Part shown: positions 50,194 through 61,800 of the stretch, one piece after another
Numbering within the stretch: the first letter of the stretch is position 1
How the letters are laid out: each line of letters opens with the position of its first letter
NCBI GenBank assembly: GCA_965205255.1
Contig: OZ242051.1
Coordinates: 1,302,001-1,366,000, forward strand
DNA: 64,000 nucleotides
Direction of reading: 5' to 3'
DNA from: G965205255 sp965205255
Lineage (GTDB): Bacteria; Pseudomonadota; Gammaproteobacteria; Pseudomonadales; Endozoicomonadaceae
The notes under the pieces: generated by a model
Databases searched by the model: none
What the model was told of the DNA's origin: nothing
The model's input: only the letters and a program-made list of their open reading frames with translations
Position numbers and translations under genes: made by a program

Positions 50194-52011
50194 TCATTTT
50201 TTATTCAATTCCCTCATTAACCGTTTTTTTCCCTTATATGCGGTAACACATTGCATAAAAGCTCGAAAAAAATTCTTATTCTCAGGTGTTATGATCACAT
50301 TAACCATGCTCGCAAGAATAGAACCTGAGGACTCTGAGAATTCCGGGTGAAATTGAGTATACATCTGAGGTGAACCAGTCCTAGTTTCAGCTGCTTTCAC
50401 GACATGCTCATTTTTGGCTCTTATATCTAAATTACCCGCTACTTTATCTATTGCCATTTTATGTGCAGATACTCCAATAACTTGATCTCCAAAAATCCCC
50501 TGTAACAAACCCTCTGCTCCATCTGATGAAGTTACTTTATAAGTCTGAATTTGCTCATATTCTTTTTCCACATGCTTAAGAGTCCCTCCATAAAATACGT
50601 TGCCAAGCTGAGCACCACGACAAAGACCAACTAGAGGCACCCCCATAGCATTTGCTCTATCCAACAAAGCTATTTCCATCATACTCCTTTGCATATCAGC
50701 TTCATTTCGTTGTTCTTCTGTCATCGATTTCCCATATAAAACGGCTTCAATATCCTCTCCACCAGGCAAAGCTATCCCATCTATCTGCTTGGTTATACCT
50801 TTTATGTATGCAAGTAACTTATGTAATTCAGATTTACTATGATCGTTAGCATAACCTAATAACTGCTCAGTTTTGCTTGCACTTTCCTTGGTTTTCCCTT
50901 GTTCTAATACAGAAAAAATCTCTTCATTCAAGCGCCGGACATCAAATAAAGGGCTATGATAGTCTAGTTTAAAAGGAACCATACCCTGCTTCTTAAAATG
51001 TGATACAAGTTTAGACCCCGACATTGGTAGATTTTCAGGATCCCACATAGTGACAACGACAGGCTTGGTATGCAAAACACTGCAACTTTTTTCATCAATA
51101 TTTAATCCATGCAGATCTTTCAGACCTATACAGTCATCAAGGTTTGAACCAGTCACCGTAGTATTTTCAACTTCCGCTTTCCAAAGATTAGCCCCACTCA
51201 AATCTAGGGTATTCAATCTGCTGTCCGCTATGTGGGAATGACAGGCAGACACCCAACGCATATCACATTTACCAAAGTAACAATCAGATATTTTCGCAAA
51301 TTCCAAGCAAGCATCTTGCATATTGCAACCGGTAAAGTTGCTATCTCTTAAAGTACACTGCTTAAAACAACATGATTGAATATTGCAATTTTTAAACGTG
51401 CAATCTTTAAATTGTGCTCTAGAAAAATTAATTTCACTAAAGTCACAGTTTTCAAACGTACACCCTGTAAAATCAACATCTTTAAACGTGTCATCAGAAA
51501 TAAAGGGGGTCTTCCCAACGCCAGGTGCAAATTTGCCAGTTAACCCTGCAAAAGAAAACTTCAAGTTTATAGTCGCAGAAGATAGACCAGATTTTTCTAG
51601 AAAATCTAAAAAAACTACAGGTTTACCTTGCTTGGTAATCTCTTGTCGATAGTCTTTAAAATCTTCAATCAATTTATGAGCATTATTAACAGGCGCTCCC
51701 TGCATCTCTGAGTAATTGAATGCTTTAATTCGTGTATCATTTCTTAGACCACGGGTTGTTCCTTTTTTATTGATATTGCTACAACTCTTATCGCCAAAAA
51801 AAAGATTACCAATTTTATATTTGTTCAGGATATTTTTAGAATATACCCACAGTAAATAGGAGCTACTCAACTTAGCTGCAACATATGACTTTACTTTTAG
51901 GCGAAAGCGCCCAAATACACCCACAGCTTTTCGCTGTTTTTGGTGTGAATTTTCCTTAGAAGGGGCAACATACGCATGTCTGACAACGGTAGGCTTTCGA
52001 TTAGGATCCAT
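50194..52011 (-). CDS. Pentapeptide-repeat/class I glutamine-amidotransferase-like fusion
   Basis: About 605 residues starting MDPNRKPTVV. An open extension to 52215 runs into IS remnant DNA and is probably not coding. Residues about 165-290 are pentapeptide repeats (DVDFTGCTFENCDFSEINFS, CTFKNCNIQSCCF). Residues about 330-590 are a peptidase C26/PuuD-like domain: IALPGGEDIEAVLYGKSM, VPLVGLCRGAQLGNVFYGG (Cys nucleophile) and MYTQFHPEFSESSG (His-x-Glu). The fused form suggests a hydrolase tethered by a right-handed beta helix; its substrate is unknown. An N-terminal basic segment precedes the repeats. Confidence 0.78.
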   Translation of the reverse strand: MDPNRKPTVVRHAYVAPSKENSHQKQRKAVGVFGRFRLKVKSYVAAKLSSSYLLWVYSKNILNKYKIGNLFFGDKSCSNINKKGTTRGLRNDTRIKAFNYSEMQGAPVNNAHKLIEDFKDYRQEITKQGKPVVFLDFLEKSGLSSATINLKFSFAGLTGKFAPGVGKTPFISDDTFKDVDFTGCTFENCDFSEINFSRAQFKDCTFKNCNIQSCCFKQCTLRDSNFTGCNMQDACLEFAKISDCYFGKCDMRWVSACHSHIADSRLNTLDLSGANLWKAEVENTTVTGSNLDDCIGLKDLHGLNIDEKSCSVLHTKPVVVTMWDPENLPMSGSKLVSHFKKQGMVPFKLDYHSPLFDVRRLNEEIFSVLEQGKTKESASKTEQLLGYANDHSKSELHKLLAYIKGITKQIDGIALPGGEDIEAVLYGKSMTEEQRNEADMQRSMMEIALLDRANAMGVPLVGLCRGAQLGNVFYGGTLKHVEKEYEQIQTYKVTSSDGAEGLLQGIFGDQVIGVSAHKMAIDKVAGNLDIRAKNEHVVKAAETRTGSPQMYTQFHPEFSESSGSILASMVNVIITPENKNFFRAFMQCVTAYKGKKRLMRELNKK

Positions 52012-52084
52012 AAGGTTGACTCTGATTATTATTAATTTATGGTACTTTTTTAACTCTAGCGCAAAAACAAATGTCTCCTTTCCA

Positions 52085-52440
52085 AAACATTGATAATAAG
52101 GCAGACTACCAAAAAAAAACAAACGTAGAGCAACTATGCCTGACTTTAAATAGCGCAGATGTTGGATGAGCGGAGTATCAAGGTTGATCACACGACTGTT
52201 TACCGTTGAGTACAAAAGTATGCACCAGAAATAGAAAAACGGCTTCGCTAGTATTGAAAGCTTGACTGAAGTTTCAGCTGCAAAGTATCTGCCCTGAGTC
52301 TATCAGTCTCCGGCAGGTTAAGTATCTGAACAACCAAATTGAGTTGGATCACGATAAGCTGAAACGGCCAATCAATCTTGTGAGTGGATATCAGCCAAAG
52401 CGCATAGTCTATACAACCTTTAAAGCATGTCGATTACTTC
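52085..52440 (+). pseudogene. IS6-like transposase remnant
   Basis: Fragments KVDHTTVYR (stop) VQKYAPEIEKRL and, later in another frame, RQVKYLNNQIELDHDKLKRP then INLVSGYQPKRIVYTTFKA match the HTH and C-terminal parts of IS6-family transposases. Most of the catalytic domain is deleted. The left part is homologous to the remnant at 28745. Confidence 0.75.
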
Positions 52441-52859
52441 TGATAAGTAATCATCATACAAGGGTCAAAGTGATTAATTCGATTTTATTACACGCTTATA
52501 GATGTGTAATTTCTATTAAAAATAACATAGCCACATATAAAACTATACATACAAGATGGAGCGACTGCCTAAATAGGTTCAAATACATATTTGTAACTTA
52601 TCATGATAACGATATTCTTGATTGATATTTTGATTCAAATCTCCTACTTTCTTTGTTGGCAGTGAAATTAACAACTAAAGAAAGCATGGAAATGCTAGGA
52701 ACAAAAAAATAAAATCTCCTACAGATCAACAGGTATGAATAACTTTCTATACGGAGTTTTACCTGGAAAATGTCAAGATCAAATAATGAGCCATTAAATA
52801 CAAAGCAGACTCATTTTTTTGAGAGAGGAGGGTATTAATATTGGGAAGTTTTAAATCTC
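52441..52859. other. Intergenic region before the NRPS gene
   Basis: AT-rich, without a convincing gene (a 93-codon frame at 52344-52625 is built on the IS remnant). A purine-rich gagagaggaggg at 52821-52832 lies 28 bases before the ATG, too far for a normal ribosome site. gggaag at 52843-52848 is closer. Confidence 0.4.
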
Positions 52860-55800
52860 ATGAAAAAAATCGTTTCGACTTTTCCTTTGCATCCTGCACA
52901 GGAAAATATTTATTTAGACCAGTTAGCTCATCCCAATAGCCCAATATATAATATTGGCGCTTATATGCTGATAAAAGAAGAAGTTTGTCTGACTCGTATA
53001 AATCAGGCATGGAAAAATATAGTTGCTAGTTATGATGCTCTGCGATTAGAAATCGTTCCTCAGAAAAAAGAGTTGCTACTTCAAAGAGTCTTACCTGCTG
53101 ATAAAGTAACAGCTATAGTTGAATATATTGATTATTCCCAAGAATATTCACCCGAAGAAACAGCACATTACTGGATGCAGTCACAGTATGAAAAAATTTT
53201 TGATATTTCTAAAAATCAGCGTTATCAGATTGCCCTTCTGAAATTAACTAAAAATCGTTACTATATTTTTTTAAGATTCCATCATTTTTTTTGTGATGGA
53301 ATCAGCATATTTGAAATAGCAAGCAGGTTGTACGATTTTTATCAGAACCCTCTGGCATGTCACTCATCTGAACCACCATCCTATCGTCCGGTTGCAGACA
53401 GGGCTCATAGCTATTTACAGTCAACTCGTTATGCAAAAGATGCTGCTTTCTGGAAGATTTTTTTACAGCAACATACCATTACTCGTCTGCCTCGATATTA
53501 TCAACAAAAAAAAAGCGGGATACACTCAGTACCGCTGACAGCAACACTGAGTTCGACAGTAAAAGAATTTTGCCAAACCTGTAAGATTAGCCCACTCACT
53601 TTGATGTTGAGTGCCGTTACCTTGTACTTTACTCAAACGTTGGCTCTCAATGAGTTGGTGGTTAACACTGCCGTGCACGGAAGAAAAAGAAAAGATGGAA
53701 TGCAAACAATAGGTATGCATTCAGATACCACTCTTGTCTCCTTGCACATGGATGAATGCCATGACTTTAATGAATTACTTTTGTTGGTAAATAAGCAATT
53801 AAAGCAGAGTTTGCGATACCATCAGTTCCCACAAAGTCATGTTTCCCGTTTGTTGGGTATCTCGCACAGTAATTTGAGTGACATTTACGTTAACTATCAA
53901 ATATGTGCGCAAGATAATAAAGAAATACAACCGGCATACCCTTTTATTAATCATCTCGATGGTGAAACAAAAGAACCGTTGCATTTTAATTTGATTGATT
54001 TTCAGGATACAGATCAGCTGATACTGCGATTAAATTATCAAGATGCTTATTTTCAGGCTGAAGAAATTAGTTATCTTTCAAAGCGCTTTGTTCAGTTACT
54101 CCAGTATTGTATTCATAACCCATCAAACCCTCTCAGTAAAATCTCTTTGCTAGATAGTCAAGAACGGGATCTTTTGTTGCATACCTGGAATGCAACTGAT
54201 GTACCGTACCCAAAAGATAAAACTCTATATCAGCTATTTGAAGAGCAGGTAGATAAAACACCGGATAATATCGCTTTGGTGTTTGAGAATCAGCAGTTAA
54301 CTTACAGGGAACTAAATCTGCGAGCCAATCAGCTAGCACGACAGATCAGAACAACTTACCAGCAGCGTCATGGTAGCACATTATCACCAGATACCCTGAT
54401 TGCGCTGTATCTTGACCGGTCACCGGAGATGATAATCAGTATTCTGGCCGTATTAAAAGCCGGTGGGGCATACGTGCCGGTTGCGCCAGAGTATCCTCAG
54501 TCACGAACGCTGTTTATATTGGAGGATACGAAAGCGCCCCTGCTGCTAACTCAAAGTCATTACGCCGATCAGTTAGATGGCTGGATCAGTAAACTGAAAG
54601 AACAGCCTCCCGTATTAATTGCCACCGATCAGATGTCAGTCATGGCAAACTATGCCACTGAAAATCTATCGCCTGTAAGCAAAGCTATGGATCTGGCTTA
54701 TGTGATTTATACCTCAGGTACCACAGGACAGCCTAAAGGTGTGATGATTAAGCATGAAAGCGTCATCAATTTGAGTCAGTTTATTACGAGAACTCACTAT
54801 TTAAGCGATGAATTACATGTCCTCTTATTTTCCAGCTATGTTTTCGATGTTTTTGTTTGTGAATTATTTCCTAGCCTGTTTTCGGGATGTCAGTTATTTA
54901 TGGCAGTTGAGCGTCAGCAAAAAGATATTACCCAGCTGATAGCATTGATTAATGAACAAGCCATTAAAAAAGCATTTATTCCGACAGCCTTTATGAATCA
55001 GTTTTCCAAAGAGTTATCAAATACCTGCTTAGAAGTAGTACATACAGGTGGAGATAAGTTGAATATATTGGATAAGATTCCTGCAACAACCACATTCAAT
55101 CAATACGGGCCTACAGAAACAACTGTCTATGTCACTCAAAACTTATTGCATGATACGGCAAGTATCTCGTTAGGTAAGGCCATTGACAATACCCGACTCT
55201 ATGTACTGGATAACAACAACCAGCCTAGCCCCATCAGCGTACCCGGAGAGTTATATATTGGTGGAGTCAGCCTGGCTCGTGGTTATCTGAATCAACCTGA
55301 ACTCACAGCAGAGCGGTTTATTGATAATCCTTTTGCCACTGACGCAGATATCGCCAACGGTTATACCCGACTTTATAAAACCGGTGACCTCGTCCGCTGG
55401 TTACCCGATGGCAATCTCGAGTTCTTGGGACGCAATGACTTTCAGGTAAAAATCCGTGGATACCGGATTGAGTTGGGGGAAATTGAAAAGGCGTTGACAG
55501 CTTTGCCACAAGTATCACAGGCGGTGGTAATTGACCGTGAGCGGGAAGGCACTAAATATCTGGCTGCCTATTGTATTGCTGCTGATACCCGCGCATCGAA
55601 AGACAAGGCTCGTATAACTGCTCTGACTGATGCATTGCGTCAACAATTGCAAGCCAGCCTGCCAGAATATATGGTGCCGGCTACGTTCACTATGATTGAA
55701 CACATACCTCTAACCATCAATGGCAAGCTAGATCGTCGCGCCTTACCTGCCCCTGAATTTATGGATACTGATAGTTGTGTGGCGCCACGCACAGAAACCG

Positions 55801-58800
55801 AAACTCAGCTCTGTGCCGTTTGGGCTGAAGTCTTGGGACTCGAACGTGTCGGCATTAATGATAATTTTTTCAGGATAGGCGGAGATTCGATTCTCTGTAT
55901 TCAGATAACTTCACGGTTACGTCAGAAAGACTTGGCATTGCGGGTGAAAGATATATTTGAAGCACCCACTGTAGCATTATTAGCGCAACGGCTGGTAGGT
56001 ACGACTGCAGCGGTAGCTGTTGAAACTGAACAGGGCATTTTGGAAGGGCGTTTTAACCTACTACCAATTCAGCAACAGTTTTTTAACTGGACCTTCTCTG
56101 ACCCTGATCACTTTAATCAGGCATTTATGCAAAAGATTCCAGGGTCAGTCTCTGTTCCAACCATACAGTCAGCACTGGAAAACCTAATTCTTCATCACGA
56201 CAGTTTCCGCCTTTGTTTTACTCAAACACCGTCAGGGTGGCAACAAACCTACCATCTGCTAGCAGAAAACAACCCCCTTATTTCCCTTTCCATAAAAGGG
56301 TTGAGCGATCAGTCAATTCAGTCGAAACTGACAGAACATCATGCAGGTTTGAACATTGAAAAAGGTCCGCTGTGGAAGGTTATTCATTTGACAGGTTACA
56401 GTGATGGCAGTGCAAGGCTTTGCTTTATACTGCATCATTTAATTATTGATGCCGTCTCTTGGCGGATTCTTTCCAATGATATGCAACAACTGTTAACAGG
56501 GCACTCGTTGCCTGCAAAAACTAGCAGTTATCGTCAGTGGGTGAAGACGGTAGCACTGTATGCAAATCAGCATAGCGCTCAGGTGGATTACTGGAAAGGT
56601 ATTTATGATAAATCAGACCGTTGTCATTTGCCATTGTCACCGGTGAGTGAACATACCATACAATGGGATAAAACGGTTACTCAGCAGTTACTTCGTAAAG
56701 CACCAGAGGGTTATCACACACAAATCAATGACTTATTACTGGCCGCATTAGCAATAGCTTTAAGTCAGACCTTTGGTCAGTTGTCTCATGTTATTACACT
56801 GGAAGGACACGGGCGTGAACCGATTGCAGCGCAAATAGATACATCACGCACCGTAGGCTGGTTTACCATCGCTTATCCGGTACGCTTAGTGGATCGTGAG
56901 AACACCGCAGAAACCATCATTGCTACCAAAGAACAGTTAAGGAAAATTCCAGATAAAGGGATTGGGTTTAGTGCATTGCAACAGGCAGGCTTGCTAGAGC
57001 CGACACTTGCAGACATCAGTTTTAATTATCTGGGCCAGTTGGGTGGAACGGATAAGGAAAACATGTGGCAACTGGTGGCTGAGAGTACAGGTCAGGCTGT
57101 CTCACCTGCCAATAAAAACACCTTGCGGCTGAACATTAACGGTGCCGTACAAAACAATTGTTTATCGTTTCATGTCTTATCACAATTAAATGAAACACAA
57201 ACCGGTTTATTCCTTCAGGCCTTTGAGCAGGCAGTGAAGAAAGTAACAGAATTATCTGTCAAACAAGCAAAAATTGGAAGTATCCGAACTCCTTCAGATT
57301 ATCAGACAACAGGACTGAGTATTGAGCGTTTACGGCAATTACAGTCCCGTTATCAGGATAATGAAATAGAGGCCATTTACCCTGCAAGTAGTTTACAGCA
57401 GGGATTTGTTTATCATGATTTGGCTTTCCCTGACGATGATGCCTACCGAGTGCAGCTATTACTTGATTATCATCATTCTCTCAATGTTCCGCTATATAAA
57501 AAGACTTGGCAGTTAGCTTCTGAGCGTTACCCCGTACTAAGAATGGCACTGGATACGGAAGGTGAACCATTACAGGTAATCTTGAAGAACGGTGTGCTGA
57601 CAGATGATCACTTTACAGAGATTGATCTGGGTTATCTTAACGCATCTGAGCGGGAAGAACGTATTGCCCTATTGCAGCAAAACGACCGGAAACAGGGATT
57701 TAACCTGAATACATCGGGTCTATTACGCCTGATGATCATTAAACATTCTAATGACCATTACACGGTAATGAAAACAGAACACCATGCTGTCAGTGATGGG
57801 TGGAGTAACCCGATACTATGGCAATTTATTCATCATACCTATCAACAATTGATCGCAAAACAGCAAGTCAATATAGCCTCTGAGACTACGTATTCTGAGG
57901 TTCAGCGATATCATCAGCAGCACCAGGCAGAAACAGATACTTACTGGAAACAGCAGAAAACAAGCTGGCAGGGTGCAACTAATCTGCGTTACTTATTGGA
58001 TAATCCTGTTGACTTAAATAAGCACCGGACAATCACTGTACCGGGAGAGATAGACTTACAACTCACAGGACACACGTTACAGCAGTTAAAAGCGCAATGT
58101 CAGTCACAGGGTATTACCCTAAATGCAGCCGTTCAGTTTGCCTGGCACAAGGTGCTACAGGTCTACAGTAACAGCAACCAAACCATTGTGGGAACCACGG
58201 TATCGGGAAGAGATATTCCGGTACAGGGTATTGAAAACAGTGTTGGACTATACATTAATACGCTACCACTGACTGTCAATTGGGAGAAAGAGGCTTCTTG
58301 CGCTTGCGTACTCCAGTTAATTCAGCAGCAAATTGCAGCACTGAACAGCCACAGCAGCATATCTTTATCCTCTTTGCAATTACAGGGTGAACGTTTATTC
58401 CACAGTCTACTGGGTTTTGAAAACTATCCCAACCCTATAGATGAAACAAAGAATAAAGAAAAGAAAACCCAGATTACTATACGGGGATCAAAGGAAAAAA
58501 CCGATTATCCCTTATCGTTGATAGCCCATGAACATGATGAGACATTAACCGTTCGGCTTTGCTATGACACTACGCTAATAAGTATTAAACAAGTTACACG
58601 TATTAAAGAGCAAATCTTCTCGATTTTAGAAAGCATCAGCACAGCTGTGGAACAACCTCATACCTCCATTAATCTGTTAAGTAATAGTGAACGTCATACC
58701 TTACTGCATACTTGGAATGCAACTGATGTACCATATCCAAAAGACAATACCCTATACCAGCTATTTGAAGATCAGGTAGATAAAACGCCGGATAATATCG

Positions 58801-61800
58801 CTCTGGTGTTTGAGAATCAGCAGTTAACTTACAGGCAACTAAATCTGCGAGCCAATCAGCTGGCACGACAGATCAGAGCAACTTACCAGCAACGCCACGG
58901 TAGCACATTATCACCAGATACCCTGATTGCACTGTATCTTGACCGGTCACCGGAGATGATAATCAGTATTCTGGCCGTATTAAAAGCCGGCGGGGCATAC
59001 GTGCCGGTTGCGCCAGAGCATCCTCAGTCACGAACGCTGTTTATATTGGAGGATACGAAAGCGCCCCTGCTGCTGACTCAAAGTCATTACGCCGGTCAGT
59101 TAGATGGCTGGATTAGTAAACTGAAAGAACAGCCCCTCGTATTAATTGCCACCGATCAGATGTCAGACATGGAAAACTATGTCACTGAAAATCTATCGCC
59201 TGTAAGCAAAGCTAAGGATCTAGCTTATGTTATTTATACCTCAGGTACCACCGGAAAGCCTAAAGGAGTTATGACAACTCATCAGGGAGTTGTATCACTG
59301 GCAATAAATAAATCTGTTGCTGACATTTTACCGACTGATGTATTTCTACAGTTGGCAAGCCCAAATTTTGATGCGGCTACTTTTGAAATTTGGAGTGCTC
59401 TATTACACAGAGCAAAACTGGTTATTCCTAAATCAACTCATGTTGTTTCCGAACAACAAATAACTAAGTTGCTCAAGCAACATAAAATTTCAATACTCTG
59501 GGTTACCAGAGGACTTTTTGATAGTTTATACAGACAAAAACCTGATTTATTTGGTAGCTTAAAGTATCTGCTAACAGGTGGAGAAGTATTAACTCCAAAT
59601 GTAATAAGGGCTATTGTCCGTCAGTCTCACCGCCCAAAATACATTATCAATGGCTACGGACCTACAGAAAGTACTACCTTTGCTACAACTTGGATAAGTG
59701 AACCTTCATTTGAAGGTAGTGTGCCAATTGGACGGCCAATTAATACACGTAAGGTTTATGTGCTCAATACTAGCTTACAACTGGCCCCTACGGGGGTTAT
59801 TGGAGAGTTATATATAGGCGGTGCAGGTCTTGCCAGAGGTTATCTGAATCAACCTGAACTCACAGCTGAGCGGTTTATTGATAATCCTTTTGCCACTGAC
59901 GCGGATATTGCCAACGGTTATACCCGACTTTATAAAACCGGTGACCTCGTCCGCTGGTTACCCGATGGTAATCTTGAGTACTTGGGACGCAATGACTTTC
60001 AGGTAAAGATCCGTGGATATCGGATTGAGTTGGGAGAAATTGAAAAGGCGCTGACAGCATTGCCACAAGTATCACAGGCGGTGGTAATTGACCGTGAGCG
60101 GGAAGATAATAAATATCTGGCCGCCTATTGTATTGCTGCTGATACCCGCGCATCGAAAGACAAAAATCGTATAACTGCGCTGACTGACTCATTACGTCAA
60201 CAATTGCAAGTCAGCCTGCCAGAGTATATGGTGCCGGCTACATTCACTGTGATTGAACACATACCTCTAACCATCAATGGCAAACTGGATCGTCACGCCT
60301 TACCTGCCCCTGAATTTATGGATACCGATAGTTATGTGGCGCCACGCACAGAAACGGAAACTCAACTTTGTGCTGTTTGGGCTGATGTTTTAGGACTCAA
60401 ACGTGTCGGCATTCATGATAATTTCTTCAGGATTGGCGGAGATTCGATTCTCTGTATTCAGATAACTTCACGGTTACGCCAGAAAGACTTGGTATTGCAG
60501 GTGAAAGATATATTTGAAGCACCCACTGTAGCATTATTAGCGCAACGGCTGGTAGATACGACTGCAACGGTGGCTGTTGAAACTGAACAGGGCATTTTGG
60601 AAGGCCGTTTTAACCTGCTGCCAATTCAGCAACAGTTTTTTGACTGGACGTTCTCTGACCCTGATCACTTTAATCAGGCCTTTATGCAAAAGATTCCGGG
60701 GGCAGTCTCTGTTCAAACCATACAGTCAGCACTGGAAAATCTGACTCTTCATCACGACAGTTTACGCCTTTGTTTTACTCAAACACCGTCAGGATGGCAA
60801 CAAACCTACCATCTGCAAACAGAAAACAACCCCCTTATTTCCCTTTCCATAAAAGGGTTGAGCGCTCAGTCAGTTCAGTCGAAACTGACAGAACATCAGG
60901 CAGATTTGAACATTGAAAAAGGTCCGCTGTGGAAGGTTATTCATCTGACAGGTTACAGTGATGGCAGTGCAAGGCTTTGCTTTATACTGCATCATTTAAT
61001 TATTGATGCCGTCTCTTGGCGGATTCTTTCCAATGATATGCAACAACTGTTAACAGGGCACTCGTTGCCTACAAAAACCAGCAGTTATCGTCAGTGGGTG
61101 AAGACGGTAGCACTGTATGCAAATCAGCATAGCGCTCAGGTGGATTACTGGAAAGGTGTTTATGATAAAACAGACCGTTGTCATTTGCCATTGTCACCGC
61201 TGAGTGAACATACCATACAATGGGATAAAACGGTTACTCAGCAGTTACTTCGTCAAGCACCAGAGGGTTATCACACACAAATCAATGACTTATTACTGGC
61301 CGCATTAGCAATAGCTTTAAGTCAGACCTTTGATCAGTTGTCTCATGTTATTACACTGGAAGGACACGGGCGTGAACCGATTGCAGCGCAAATAGATACA
61401 TCACGCACCGTAGGCTGGTTTACCATCGCTTATCCGGTACGCTTAGTGGATCGTGAGAACACCGCAGAAACCATCATTGCTACCAAAGAACAGTTAAGGA
61501 AAATTCCAGATAAAGGGATTGGGTTTAGTGCATTGCAACAGGCAGGGTTGCTAGAGCCGACACTTGCAGACATCAGTTTTAATTATCTGGGCCAGTTGGG
61601 TGGCACGGATAAGGAAAACATGTGGCAACTGGTGGCTGAGAGTACAGGTCAGGCTGTCTCACCTGCCAATAAAAACACCTTGCGACTGAACATTAACGGT
61701 GCCGTACAAAATAATTGTTTATCGTTTCATGTGTTATCACAATTAAATGAAACACAGACCGATTTATTCCTTCAGGCCTTTGAGCAGGCAGTGAAGAAAG

